Positions 34,020 to 42,835 of a stretch of DNA of 43,308 bases are shown piece after piece. The stretch is taken from NCBI RefSeq assembly GCF_005222955.1, contig NZ_LWUA01000246.1, positions 1-43,308 on the forward strand, read 5' to 3'. The position numbers and the translations under genes are program-made. Position 1 is the first letter of the stretch, and the number at the start of each line of letters is the position of its first letter. Origin of the DNA: Blastococcus sp. CCUG 61487. GTDB lineage: Bacteria; Actinomycetota; Actinomycetes; Mycobacteriales; Geodermatophilaceae. The notes under the pieces were generated by a model. That model had not been told where the DNA came from. It searched no databases and saw only the letters and a list, made by a program, of their open reading frames with translations.

Positions 34020-35606
34020 GTGACCACCAGCGAGACCGACTTCCACGTCTTCGACACCACCCTGCGCGACGGCGCCCAGCGCGAGGGCGTGAGCTACTCG
34101 GTCGCCGACAAGCTCGCCGTCGCGCGGCTGCTGGACGAGATCGGGGTCGGGTTCATCGAGGGCGGCTGGCCCGGTGCGCTGCCGAAGGACACGGAGTTCT
34201 TCGCCCGGGCGCGCACCGAGCTCGACCTGAAGCACGCGCAGCTCGTCGCGTTCGGGTCCACCCGCAAGGCCGGCGTCCGGGTGGCGGACGACCCCCAGGT
34301 GCGGGCGCTGCTGGACGCCGGGACGCCGGTGGTCTGCCTGGTCGCCAAGTCCGACGTCCGGCACGTCCGCGAGGCGCTGCGGACGACGCCGGAGGAGAAC
34401 CTCGCGATGGTCGCCGACACCGTCGCGTTCCTCGTCGCCGAGGGCCGGCGGGTGTTCGTCGACTGCGAGCACTTCTTCGACGGGTACGCGGCCGACCCCG
34501 ACTACGGCGTGCGGGTGCTGCAGACGGCGTTCGACGCCGGCGCGGAGGTCGGCGTCCTCTGCGACACCAACGGCGGCATGCTGCCGATGGGCGTCGGCCG
34601 CGTCGTGGCCGACGTGCGGGCGCGGGTGAGCGGGAAGCTCGGCATCCACTGCCAGGACGACACCGGCTGCGCGGTGGCCAACACCCTCGCCGCCGTCGAG
34701 GCCGGCGTCACCCACGTGCAGGGGACGGCGAACGGGTACGGCGAGCGCGCCGGGAACGCCGACACCTTCGTGCTGATCGCCAACCTGGTCACCAAGATGG
34801 GCATCCCGGCGGTCCCGGGCCAGTGCCTGCCGGAGCTGCAGCGGGTGAGCCACGCGATCGCGGAGCTGGCCAACATCGCCCCCGACGAGCACCAGCCCTA
34901 CGTGGGCGCCTCGGCCTTCGCGCACAAGGCGGGGCTGCACGCCAGCGCGATCAAGGTGAGCCCGGAGCTGTACAACCACCTCGACCCCGCCGTCGTCGGC
35001 AACGACATGCGCATCCTGGTCACCGAGATGGCCGGTCGGGCGTCGGTGGAGCTCAAGGGCCGCGAGCTCGGCGTCGACCTCGCCGGCCACACCGACGCCA
35101 TCGGCCGCGTCGTCGACCAGGTCAAGGTGCTGGAGGCCGACGGCTGGTCGTTCGAGGCCGCGGACGCCTCCTTCGAGCTGCTGCTCCGGGCCCAGCTGCC
35201 CGGCGCCCCCGAGCCGCTGTTCGAGCTGGAGAGCTACAAGACCTCGGTCGAGCACTGGGGCAACGGCGTGGTCGTCAGCGAGGCGACGGTCAAGGTGCAC
35301 GTCGACGGGCGCCGGATCATCAGCACCGCCGAGGGCAACGGCCCGGTGAACGCGCTGGACAACGCGCTGCGGCAGGCGCTGGTCGACCGCTACCCGCAGC
35401 TGGCCGACGTCGCGCTCGCCGACTACAAGGTCCGCATCCTCGGCTGGAAGGGCGGCACGAGCGCGACCACCCGGGTGCTCATCGACACCACCGACGGGGT
35501 GGGGGAGTGGACCACCGTCGGTGTCCACGCCAACATCGTCGAGGCGTCCTGGCACGCGCTGGTCGACGCGATGACCTACGCCGTCCTGCGCCGGCCCACC
35601 GGCTGA
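34020..35606 (+). CDS. cimA: (R)-citramalate synthase
   Basis: A 528-aa DRE-TIM metallolyase condensing acetyl-CoA with pyruvate to citramalate, the entry to isoleucine that bypasses threonine. The motif FDTTLRDGAQREGVSYS (R16-D17 metal/catalytic) and EGGWPGALPKDTEFF separate it from LeuA. The metal-binding HxH-type region is HAKGLHA-like, here AFAHKAGLHASAIKV. A C-terminal LeuA-type regulatory domain (about residues 405-527) should bind isoleucine. The GTG at 34020 gives the proper N-terminus; only a weak GAAAGA precedes it. Paralogues with a homocitrate or 2-isopropylmalate role are less likely because of the GGWPG motif and the neighbours. Confidence 0.92.
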   Translation: MTTSETDFHVFDTTLRDGAQREGVSYSVADKLAVARLLDEIGVGFIEGGWPGALPKDTEFFARARTELDLKHAQLVAFGSTRKAGVRVADDPQVRALLDAGTPVVCLVAKSDVRHVREALRTTPEENLAMVADTVAFLVAEGRRVFVDCEHFFDGYAADPDYGVRVLQTAFDAGAEVGVLCDTNGGMLPMGVGRVVADVRARVSGKLGIHCQDDTGCAVANTLAAVEAGVTHVQGTANGYGERAGNADTFVLIANLVTKMGIPAVPGQCLPELQRVSHAIAELANIAPDEHQPYVGASAFAHKAGLHASAIKVSPELYNHLDPAVVGNDMRILVTEMAGRASVELKGRELGVDLAGHTDAIGRVVDQVKVLEADGWSFEAADASFELLLRAQLPGAPEPLFELESYKTSVEHWGNGVVVSEATVKVHVDGRRIISTAEGNGPVNALDNALRQALVDRYPQLADVALADYKVRILGWKGGTSATTRVLIDTTDGVGEWTTVGVHANIVEASWHALVDAMTYAVLRRPTG

Positions 35607-35787
35607 CGACTGCGTCGGCGGACTCGACCTCGCCGGGTGGCAGCCGACCGCGCGGTACACGGCGGCTCTCGCTGCCGTACGACGAGGCTCGCGCCCTACA
35701 GCGGGTCGACGGCGGGTCCGGACCCCTCAGCCGGGCCGATCCGAAGCGGCAGGCCATGGGCGCCCGGTAGCCCGTCCCCGGCGCGAC

Positions 35788-35793
35788 TAACCT
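35788..35793 (+). promoter_or_regulatory. Probable -10 element for leaderless FAH-family gene
   Basis: TAACCT, 6 nt before the GTG at 35800. It starts the transcript that should also carry gltX and the CPBP-like gene. The rest of the 193-nt gap after cimA holds a 12-bp palindrome (GGGTCCGGACCC, 35714-35725) but no convincing terminator. Confidence 0.55.
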
Positions 35794-35799
35794 CGCGAT

Positions 35800-36618
35800 G
35801 TGCGCATCGTCCGTTTCGCCTCACCCCAGGGCATGTCCTTCGGCGTCCTCGACGGAGACGGTCAGGTGGCCCAGATCGAGGGCCACCCGTTCGGCCAGCT
35901 CTCCTTCACCGGCGCCCGGTTCGCCCAGGCCGACGTCCGGCTCCTCTCGCCGATCCTGCCGAGCAAGGTGGTCTGCGTCGGGAAGAACTACGCCGACCAC
36001 ATCGCGGAGATGAAGGGGCAGACGGGTGACGCCCCGAGCGAGCCGCTGCTGTTCCTCAAGCCGTCGACGTCGGTGATCGGCCCGGGGGACGCCATCCGCA
36101 TCCCGCCGCGGAGCACGAACGTGCACCACGAGGCGGAGCTCGCCGTCGTCATCGGCGCCCGTGGCGCGCGCAACGTGTCGCCCGAGCAGGCGCCGGCCAG
36201 CATCTTCGGCTACACGATCGGCAACGACGTGACCGAGCGGGACATGCAGAAGAGCGACGGGCAGTGGACCCGCGCCAAGGGCTTCGACTCCTTCTGCCCG
36301 CTGGGCCCGTGGATCGAGACCGACCTGGCCGGGGTCGGGCTGGACCCCGCCGACCTCGCGATCAGCTGCACCGTGGACGGCGAGCCCCGCCAGAACGGCC
36401 GCACCAGCCAGCTGATCTTCGGTGTCCCGACGCTGATCTCCTACATCTCGCGGGTGATGACGCTGCTGCCCGGCGACGTCGTCCTGACCGGCACCCCGGC
36501 CGGGGTCGGCCCGATCCGGCCCGGCCAGCGGGTCGAGTGCACGATCGAGGGCCTCGGCACGCTGACCAACTCGGTCACCGGCGCCGACGCCGTCTCCACC
36601 GCCGGCGGCAGCCGGTGA
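35800..36618 (+). CDS. Fumarylacetoacetate hydrolase-family protein
   Basis: A 272-aa FAH-fold protein, a family of hydrolases, decarboxylases and tautomerases acting on 2-oxo acids with Mg2+. Metal-binding acidic positions are seen in [14 protein letters not shown] and [31 protein letters not shown]; the signature [10 protein letters not shown] is present. The true substrate is unknown; oxaloacetate decarboxylase or acylpyruvase activity is common in this subfamily. The stop overlaps the GTG of gltX. From memory, Rv2993c occupies the same place. Confidence 0.87.
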   Translation: MRIVRFASPQGMSFGVLDGDGQVAQIEGHPFGQLSFTGARFAQADVRLLSPILPSKVVCVGKNYADHIAEMKGQTGDAPSEPLLFLKPSTSVIGPGDAIRIPPRSTNVHHEAELAVVIGARGARNVSPEQAPASIFGYTIGNDVTERDMQKSDGQWTRAKGFDSFCPLGPWIETDLAGVGLDPADLAISCTVDGEPRQNGRTSQLIFGVPTLISYISRVMTLLPGDVVLTGTPAGVGPIRPGQRVECTIEGLGTLTNSVTGADAVSTAGGSR

Positions 36619-38087
36619 GCGTGCGCACCCGCTTCTGCCCGTCCCCGACCGGGCTGGTCCACGTCGGCCTGATCCGGACGGCGCTGTTCAACTGGGCGCA
36701 CGCCCGGCACCACGGCGGCACGTTCGTCTTCCGCATCGAGGACACCGACGCCTCCCGCGACTCCGAGGAGTCCTACCGGCACCTGCTGGACAGCCTGCGC
36801 TGGCTGGGGCTGGACTGGGACGAGGGCCCCGAGGTCGGCGGCCCGCACGGCCCCTACCGGCAGTCCGAGCGGCACGACGTCTACCGCGAGGTCGCCGCCA
36901 AGCTGCTCGAGTCCGGGCACGCCTACGAGTCCTTCTCCACCAACGAGGAGGTCGACGTGCGCCGCCGCGCGGCCGGCCAGGACCCGAAGCTGGGCTACGA
37001 CAATCACGACAGGTACCTGACCGACGCGCAGAAGGCCGCCTTTCGCGACGAGGGCCGGCAGCCCGTGCTGCGGCTGCGGATGCCCGACGAGGACCTCGTC
37101 TGGACCGACCTGGTCCGCGGCGAGGTCCGGTTCGCCGCCGGTGCGGTGCCGGACTTCGTCCTGGTGCGCGGCAACGGCGCGCCGCTGTACCCCTTCGTCA
37201 ACCCGGTGGACGACGCCCTGATGGGCATCACCGACGTGCTGCGCGGCGAGGACCTGCTGCCCTCCACCCCCCGCCAGCTGGCCCTCTACGCGGCGCTGAC
37301 CGACATCGGGGTCGCGCAGGGCACCCCGCGGTTCGGGCACCTGCCGCTGGTGACCGGTGAGGGCACCAAGAAGCTCTCGAAGCGCGACCCCACGTCGAAC
37401 CTGGACGTCTACCGCGAGCGCGGCTTCCTCCCCGAGGGCCTGGTCAACTACCTGGCGCTGCTGGGCTGGTCGATCGCCGAGGACCGCGACATCTTCACGA
37501 CCGCCGAGCTGGTCGAGGCCTTCGACGTCACCCGGGTCAGCGCCAACCCGGCCCGTTTCGACCTGAAGAAGGCCGAGGCGATCAACGCCACGCACCTGCG
37601 CGCGCTGCCGGTCGAGGAGTTCACCGACCGCGTCGTGCCGTACCTGGCCGAGGCCGGGCTGGTCGGGCAGCCGCCCACCGAGGAGCAGCAGCGGGTGCTC
37701 GCCGCCATCGCGCCGATGGCGCAGGAGCGGATGGTCGTGCTGTCGGAGGCCGTCGGACTGCTCGGCTTCCTGTTCGTCGACGACGTCGAGATCGACCCGG
37801 CCGCCGCCGAGAAGCAGCTCACCGGCGAGAACGCCGTCGCGGTGCTCGACGCCGCCACGGCGTCGCTGGGCGAGCTGGCGGAGTGGACCACCCCGGCCAT
37901 CGAGGCGGCGCTGAAGGCCGCGCTCGTCGACGGGTTGGGGCTCAAGCCGCGCCAGGCATTCGGGCCGGTCCGCGTCGCGATCAGCGGCCGCACCGTCTCG
38001 CCGCCGCTGTACGAGTCGATGGAGCTGCTCGGCCGGGAGCGCAGCCTCGCCCGGCTGACCGCGGCGCGCGCCCTCGCCGGCGGATGA
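36615..38087 (+). CDS. gltX: Glutamyl-tRNA synthetase
   Basis: A 490-aa class I synthetase that charges tRNA-Glu and, where GatCAB is used, also tRNA-Gln. The HIGH-type motif is [11 protein letters not shown] (residues 9-19) and the KMSKS-type motif is KLSKR (253-257). The C-terminal anticodon-binding domain ends normally ([27 protein letters not shown]). The GTG at 36615 overlaps the previous stop; GTG at 36621 is an alternative. gatCAB, tRNA-Gln and two tRNA-Glu genes are in the same window and no glnS is seen, which favours a non-discriminating enzyme, though this cannot be read from residues alone. Confidence 0.95.
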   Translation: MSVRTRFCPSPTGLVHVGLIRTALFNWAHARHHGGTFVFRIEDTDASRDSEESYRHLLDSLRWLGLDWDEGPEVGGPHGPYRQSERHDVYREVAAKLLESGHAYESFSTNEEVDVRRRAAGQDPKLGYDNHDRYLTDAQKAAFRDEGRQPVLRLRMPDEDLVWTDLVRGEVRFAAGAVPDFVLVRGNGAPLYPFVNPVDDALMGITDVLRGEDLLPSTPRQLALYAALTDIGVAQGTPRFGHLPLVTGEGTKKLSKRDPTSNLDVYRERGFLPEGLVNYLALLGWSIAEDRDIFTTAELVEAFDVTRVSANPARFDLKKAEAINATHLRALPVEEFTDRVVPYLAEAGLVGQPPTEEQQRVLAAIAPMAQERMVVLSEAVGLLGFLFVDDVEIDPAAAEKQLTGENAVAVLDAATASLGELAEWTTPAIEAALKAALVDGLGLKPRQAFGPVRVAISGRTVSPPLYESMELLGRERSLARLTAARALAGG

Positions 38088-39100
38088 CGGGGGAGGAGGC
38101 GGTCTACACCGGGCCGCCGCCCACGCTGCGGCCGCCCGCCGACGTGGCGGTGGCGACGCCACCCCGGCAGGACGACGTCGCGGAGGAGCCGGCCCCCGCC
38201 GAGCCCACGCCCTACCTGCTGGTCATGCGGGACGCGTCCTGGGCGTGGTGGCGCCCGGTCGCCGGGCTGCTCACCATCGCGCTCCTGCTGGGCGTCGGCT
38301 GGATCCTGACGCGGATCGTCGACGTGTTCACCCGCGTCGGCACCGACGTCGACGGCGTGCCGCTGGACTGGCGCAGCCTGCTGGTGACCGACCTGCTCCT
38401 GGCGATCGCGCTCCCCGCGGTCCTGCTCGCGTGGCCGCTGGTGCACGGGGTCGGCCCGGGTCGCGGCATCTCGTCGGCCGGGCGCCTGCGTCGGCCGCTG
38501 CTCGCGCGGGCGGCCCTCGTCGCCCTGGTCACCGCCGGCGCCGGCGTCGCACTGGCCGCCGCGGGCGCGGTCCTCCTGGCCGACCGCGAGACGACCGGGC
38601 CGGTGCCCGACCTGGCCTGGGTGCTGGTGGTGGGCCTGCTCACCGTGCCGCTGCGCGCCGCCGCCGAGGAGGTGCTGTTCCGCGGCTACCTGAGCCAGGC
38701 GGTGGCCGGGTGGATCGGCCGCCCGCGCGCCGGCGCCGCGGTCGCCGCCGTCGTCAGCGCGGTGCTGTGGGCGGCCCTGTACGGCACCGACGACCTGACC
38801 GGGTTCCTCGCCCGGGTGGCGTTCGGGCTCGCCGCATCCGCCGCCGTCCTGCTGACCGGAGGTGTCGAGGCAGCGGTGGCGCTGCACGCCGTCTGCGGGG
38901 TGGTGGTGCTGCTGCTCGGTGCGGGTCTGGGGGAGGACGCCGTCCCCGGCTTCGTGCCCGCGGGGCCGGGCGAGGCGTTCGTGCTGCTCGGGGTGCTCGG
39001 CCTGGGCGCGTTCGTCGGTCTGGGGGCCCGGGGCGCGCTGCGCGGAGGGGGGTCCGGCCGCGAGTCGGAGCGTCAGGTATCGTCTTCTCCGGCGCCGTGA
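38084..39100 (+). CDS. CPBP-family intramembrane protein with degenerate protease motifs
   Basis: A 338-aa membrane protein with a 55-residue Pro/Ala/Glu-rich cytoplasmic N-terminus and about eight hydrophobic segments. Motif 1 of the CPBP (Abi/CAAX-protease-like) family is kept as E195-E196-V-L-F-R200. Motif 2, usually FxxxH, reads W229-xxx-Y233, and motif 3, usually HxxxN, reads H268-xxx-G272, so the peptidase site looks incomplete. It may be a non-catalytic relative. The ATG overlaps the gltX stop, and tRNA-Gln begins 10 nt after it ends. Confidence 0.78.
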   Translation: MTGEEAVYTGPPPTLRPPADVAVATPPRQDDVAEEPAPAEPTPYLLVMRDASWAWWRPVAGLLTIALLLGVGWILTRIVDVFTRVGTDVDGVPLDWRSLLVTDLLLAIALPAVLLAWPLVHGVGPGRGISSAGRLRRPLLARAALVALVTAGAGVALAAAGAVLLADRETTGPVPDLAWVLVVGLLTVPLRAAAEEVLFRGYLSQAVAGWIGRPRAGAAVAAVVSAVLWAALYGTDDLTGFLARVAFGLAASAAVLLTGGVEAAVALHAVCGVVVLLLGAGLGEDAVPGFVPAGPGEAFVLLGVLGLGAFVGLGARGALRGGGSGRESERQVSSSPAP

Positions 39101-39110
39101 GAGCGGCCCA

Positions 39111-39182
39111 TGGGGTATGGGGTAATTGGCAGCCCGACGGTTTCTGGTTCCGTTAGTCTAGGTTCGAGTCCTGGTACCCCAG
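39111..39182 (+). tRNA. tRNA-Gln (CUG)
   Basis: A 72-nt cloverleaf: acceptor TGGGGTA/TACCCCA (7 bp), D stem GGG/CCC, anticodon loop TTCTGGT with CTG at 39144-39146, T loop TTCGAGT, discriminator G. CCA is not encoded. The anticodon stem ACGGT/TCCGT has a U:U mismatch at the pair next to the loop. A TATCGT at 39078-39083 could be its -10. Confidence 0.93.
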
Positions 39183-39195
39183 CGCAGTACCGCAC

Positions 39196-39268
39196 GGCCC
39201 CGTCGTCTAGCGGCCTAGGACGCCGCCCTCTCACGGCGGTAGCGAGGGTTCGAATCCCTTCGGGGCTA
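39196..39268 (+). tRNA. tRNA-Glu (CUC), copy 1
   Basis: A 73-nt cloverleaf beginning GGCCCCG and ending CGGGGCT plus discriminator A; anticodon loop CTCTCAC with CTC; T loop TTCGAAT. CCA is not encoded. It lies 13 nt after tRNA-Gln and is followed directly by a terminator, so the two probably share a transcript. Confidence 0.95.
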
Positions 39269-39273
39269 CGCAC

Positions 39274-39309
39274 CGAGAGCCCCCGACCCACTGCGGTCGG
39301 GGGCTCTCG
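39274..39309 (+). terminator. Terminator after tRNA-Glu copy 1
   Basis: A 15-bp perfect stem, CGAGAGCCCCCGACC (39274-39288) with its complement (39295-39309), loop CACTGC. No T-run. Confidence 0.75.
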
Positions 39310-39372
39310 TCGTGTGTGACCGAGCCCGCACCCGTGCACCGGGCCCGGCATGGCAGAATCGGTGCGCACCAC

Positions 39373-39445
39373 GGCCCCGTCGTCTAGCGGCCTAGGACGC
39401 CGCCCTCTCACGGCGGTAGCGAGGGTTCGAATCCCTTCGGGGCTA
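39373..39445 (+). tRNA. tRNA-Glu (CUC), copy 2
   Basis: A 73-nt gene identical to copy 1. It lies beyond the first terminator and so needs its own promoter; CAGAAT at 39354-39359 preceded by TGG is a possible -10. CCA is not encoded. Confidence 0.95.
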
Positions 39446-39450
39446 CACCA

Positions 39451-39487
39451 CGCGAGCCCCCGACCGAGTTCCGGTCGGGGGCTCGCG
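39451..39487. terminator. Bidirectional terminator after tRNA-Glu copy 2 and GH3 gene
   Basis: A 16-bp perfect stem, CGCGAGCCCCCGACCG (39451-39466) with its complement (39472-39487), loop AGTTC. Its core matches the terminator of copy 1. It lies 17 nt past the GH3 stop on the other strand and so can serve both. Confidence 0.75.
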
Positions 39488-39504
39488 CCGTCTCCGGGTG
39501 GGGT

Positions 39505-41955
39505 TCAGAGGGTGAGGGTGGTCTCCAGCGGCAGGTCGACGGCGCTGGTGCCGATCCGCAGCCGGTAGGCGCCCCGCTCGTACTGCCAGCCGTCGGCCCA
39601 GTGCGCGAGATGCCGGGTCGGGACGTCGACCTGCACTCGGGCGCTCGCTCCGGCCGGCACCCGCACCGGCGCGGAACCGACCAGCCAGCGCACCGGCCGG
39701 TCCACCGCGGAGCCGGCCCGCTCGGCGTAGACCTGCACGACCTGCTTGCCGTCGCGCTCCCCGCGGTTGGCGACGGTGACGGTCAGCGGGACCACGTCCT
39801 CGGGGTGAGCGCTGGTCGCGGCCTCGACCCCGGTCAGCTCGATCCGGGTGTAGCCCCGGCCGGCGCCGAACCAGTAGGCGGGTGGGGCGTCCTGCCGGAG
39901 CCAGGCGCGGTAGCCGATGTGGATGCCCTCGGCGTACTCGAGCGCGCCGTCGACCGGCGTGCAGGAGAGCACCGGCACGTCGGCCTCCTCGGCCGGCCAC
40001 GTGGTCGGCAGCCGCCCCCCGGGCTCGGCCACGCCCAGGAGGACGTCGGCCACCGCGGCGCCGAACTCCTGCCCGCCGAACCAGCCGACGAGCAGGGCGG
40101 CGACGTCGTCCCGCCACGGCAGCAGCACCGGGGCGCCGGCGTTGACCAGCACGACGGTGCGGGGGTTGGCGGCCACGACGGCGCGGACCAGGTCGTCCTG
40201 CCGGCCGGGCAGGGCCAGCGTCGTCCTGTCGTAGCCCTCGGACTCGACGACGGAGTTCGTCCCGACGACGACCAGCGCCACGTCGGCCGCCGCGGCGGCC
40301 GCGGCCGCCTCGACGACGAGCTGGTCCCCGTCCACCTCGGCGGGTTCGGTGCCCAGCCGCAGCGACATGGCCCGCGCGGTCGCGCCCTGACGGCGGCTGA
40401 GGTCGAAGTGCACCCGCAGGTCGACCGGCGTGCCGGCGGTGACCCGGATCTCCGCCGACGCCGTGGGCGGATTGGTGAAGGCCGCGCCGAGGGCGTCCGC
40501 GGCGGGACGGATCCGCTCGTCGAACAGCAGCTCGTCGTCGGCGTACAGCCGCGCGGTGCCCACCAGGGCCACGCCGATCCGCACCACGCCGCTGTCCGAC
40601 GGCGTCCAGCAGGTGGTGAGCTCGAACTCCGCGGCCTGCTCGATCGGCACGTCGCTGCCGAAGTAGACGAGGTTGCTGGCGAACCGGTCCTCGGCGAACA
40701 GCTCGGTGCCGTTCTCGTCGAGGAAGCGGGCGTGCAGGCCGGGCTCGCCGGTGGAGGGGTTGGTCAGCTCGCGCAGCGGCAACTCGACGACGCCGTCCTG
40801 CACGACCGCGCCGACGGAATAGGTGACCTCGACGCCCGGGAGCGCCGCGCGCACGCCCTCCAGCGGGGAGACGGTGTGCTCGGGCACCACCGTCGCGCTG
40901 CCGCCGCCCTGGGTGCGGGCGGCCGCGGCGTTGTTGCCGATGACGGCCACCGAGCTCAGGGCGGCGCCGTCCCACGGCAGCTCGCCCCGGTTCTCCAGCA
41001 GCACGATGCCCTCGACGGCGGCCTGGCGGGCGAGCTGCCGGCCGTCCTCGACCACCACCGGCTCGGCCGGTGCGGCGTCGCCGAGCGCGCCGACGCGCCG
41101 GGCGAGCCGCAGGATGCGTAGCACCTTGCGGTCGACGACGGCCTCGTCGATCTCGCCCGCCCGGACGGCGGTCACCAGCGCCTCGCCCCACGGTCCCTGC
41201 GGCCCCGGCATCACGAGGTCCTGGGACGCCGTCGCGCTCGCCAGGCTGCGCACCCCGGTCCAGTCGCTGACGACGACGCCGTCGAAGCCCCACTCGCTGT
41301 TCAGCGGCGTCTCGAGGAGATCGTTCTCCGAGGCCGTGACCCCGTTGACGGAGTTGTAGGAGCTCATCACCAGCCAGGCGCGGGCCTCCACCACCGCCTT
41401 CTCGAACGCCAGCAGGTAGAGCTCGCGCAGCGTGCGGTCGTCGGCGCGGACGTCGACGGTGAAGCGGTCGGTCTCGAAGTCGTTGGCGACGTAGTGCTTG
41501 AGGGTCGCGCCCACGCCGTTGTCCTGGACGCCGGACACGTAGGCGGCGGCGAGCTCCGCGGTGAGGACCGGGTCCTCGCTGAAGCACTCGAAGTGCCGGC
41601 CGCCCAGCGGGGAGCGGTGCAGGTTGATCGTGGGCCCGAGGACGACGTCCACGCCCTTGCGCCGGGCCTCGACCGCGGCCGCGGCGCCGTACCGCCGGGC
41701 GACGTCGGGGTCCCAGGAGGCGGCGAGCGCGGTGGCCGACGGCAGGTTCAGCGACGGGTCGCGCTCGTCCCACACCTCGCCCCGGACCCCGGAGGGGCCG
41801 TCGGACAGCAGCATCCGGCGTAGGCCGATCGTCTCGAGGGGCCAGGTGGTCCAGAAGTCGCGACCGGTGAGCAGCTGCACCTTCTCCTCGAGGGAGAGCG
41901 CGGCGAGGGCGTCGGTGAGCTCGGTGTCGGAGGTGGTGCTGCGCGCGGTAGTCAT
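39505..41955 (-). CDS. Glycoside hydrolase family 3 (beta-glucosidase type) with PA14 domain
   Basis: An 816-aa enzyme without a signal peptide, so probably cytoplasmic. The GH3 N-terminal barrel (about residues 15-290) carries the nucleophile D231 in VVVSDWTG, with KHYVANDFETDR and MSSYNSVNG nearby. A PA14-like insert (about 375-520) interrupts the C-terminal alpha/beta domain, followed by a fibronectin type III-like domain (about 690-800). It should release beta-linked glucose or similar sugars from oligosaccharides; exact specificity is unknown. The ATG at 41955 is used; a GTG at 41979 would place the start right at the M23 stop. Confidence 0.88.
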   Translation of the reverse strand: MTTARSTTSDTELTDALAALSLEEKVQLLTGRDFWTTWPLETIGLRRMLLSDGPSGVRGEVWDERDPSLNLPSATALAASWDPDVARRYGAAAAVEARRKGVDVVLGPTINLHRSPLGGRHFECFSEDPVLTAELAAAYVSGVQDNGVGATLKHYVANDFETDRFTVDVRADDRTLRELYLLAFEKAVVEARAWLVMSSYNSVNGVTASENDLLETPLNSEWGFDGVVVSDWTGVRSLASATASQDLVMPGPQGPWGEALVTAVRAGEIDEAVVDRKVLRILRLARRVGALGDAAPAEPVVVEDGRQLARQAAVEGIVLLENRGELPWDGAALSSVAVIGNNAAAARTQGGGSATVVPEHTVSPLEGVRAALPGVEVTYSVGAVVQDGVVELPLRELTNPSTGEPGLHARFLDENGTELFAEDRFASNLVYFGSDVPIEQAAEFELTTCWTPSDSGVVRIGVALVGTARLYADDELLFDERIRPAADALGAAFTNPPTASAEIRVTAGTPVDLRVHFDLSRRQGATARAMSLRLGTEPAEVDGDQLVVEAAAAAAAADVALVVVGTNSVVESEGYDRTTLALPGRQDDLVRAVVAANPRTVVLVNAGAPVLLPWRDDVAALLVGWFGGQEFGAAVADVLLGVAEPGGRLPTTWPAEEADVPVLSCTPVDGALEYAEGIHIGYRAWLRQDAPPAYWFGAGRGYTRIELTGVEAATSAHPEDVVPLTVTVANRGERDGKQVVQVYAERAGSAVDRPVRWLVGSAPVRVPAGASARVQVDVPTRHLAHWADGWQYERGAYRLRIGTSAVDLPLETTLTL

Positions 41956-41980
41956 GGTGCGTGGAGTGGACCACACCACC

Positions 41981-42781
41981 TCAGCGCGCGGGAGCGTCCA
42001 TCAGCTCGTCGTCCGCCGGGAGCCCGTCGCTGCCGTCCGGCGCTCCGCCGCGGAAGGCCATCGGCCGCCCGCACGCCCCCGCCACCCACGCCGAGTCGGT
42101 GAGCTGCACGTGCAGGTGCGGTTCGCTGCTGTTGCCGGAGTTGCCGCACTCGGCGAGCGGCTGCCCGGCCCGCACCCGGTCGCCGCGCCGCACGGTGACC
42201 GAGCCGCGGCGCAGGTGCGCCAGCACCGCGCAGGTGCCGTCCTCGGTGGCGACGACGACGTGGTTGCCGAGGACCCAGCGGGCGCCGGCCACCTGGCGGA
42301 CGAAGCCCTCGACGACGAGCAGGTAGACCACTGACCCCCACCCGCTGCGGGCGCGGTGGTCGCGGCGCCGGTCGTGCGCGCGGACCACGGTGCCGGTCAC
42401 GGGGGAGTGCACCGGCAGTCCGAACGCGGGGTAGTCGGTCGCCGGCCGCCACTGGCCTCCGGAGCCGAAGGCCGGCCGTGGCCGGCCCTCGGGCTCGGCG
42501 ACCAGGTCGATCGCCCAGGTCTGCCCGAAGCCGTTCGTGCCGTGCGACGGGACCTTCGTCGCGGGGGAGTTGAGTGCCCGCCAGGGGCCGGTCACCGGTG
42601 GTTCGACGAGGCGCACGGGTGCTTCCGGTGGGCGGATCCGGTCCAGGGCGATGCCGGCGAGGAGCAGGACGAGGCCGATGAGCTCGCCCAGCACCAGGCC
42701 CAGCCCTCCGGCGAGCACCAGCAGCACGCCCAGCGGGATCAGCACCGGCCGGATGCGCGCCATCGCCACCCGTGCGCTCAT
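41981..42781 (-). CDS. M23/LytM-type peptidase, membrane-anchored
   Basis: A 266-aa protein with an N-terminal hydrophobic hairpin (about residues 12-48) and a C-terminal LytM domain. The zinc ligand region HGTNGFGQTWAIDL and the HLH motif (GNSSEPHLHVQL) are both present, with the usual LAHLRRGSV and GDRVRAGQPLAECGNSG strands between. It is likely to cut peptidoglycan cross-links or act as a cell-wall amidase activator if the domain faces outward. The GH3 gene follows on the same strand within 25 nt. The start is the ATG at 42781. Confidence 0.85.
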   Translation of the reverse strand: MSARVAMARIRPVLIPLGVLLVLAGGLGLVLGELIGLVLLLAGIALDRIRPPEAPVRLVEPPVTGPWRALNSPATKVPSHGTNGFGQTWAIDLVAEPEGRPRPAFGSGGQWRPATDYPAFGLPVHSPVTGTVVRAHDRRRDHRARSGWGSVVYLLVVEGFVRQVAGARWVLGNHVVVATEDGTCAVLAHLRRGSVTVRRGDRVRAGQPLAECGNSGNSSEPHLHVQLTDSAWVAGACGRPMAFRGGAPDGSDGLPADDELMDAPAR

Positions 42782-42835
42782 GCCGGCGGGACCGCGGCGT
42801 CGGAGCTCAGCCCGTCCAGCACCCAGAACCGGCCG

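Noticed and set aside
35607-35799. Terminator or small gene after cimA
   Set aside because: A GGGTCCGGACCC palindrome lacks a loop and no coding frame with a credible start was found; only the promoter of the next gene is supported.
39110-39568. Two short plus-strand frames with similar translations
   Set aside because: They read through the tRNA genes; the similarity comes from the duplicated tRNA-Glu.
39601-41121. A plus-strand open frame of about 500 codons opposite the GH3 gene
   Set aside because: Antisense shadow; no domain, and the minus strand gives a full GH3 protein with its catalytic residues.
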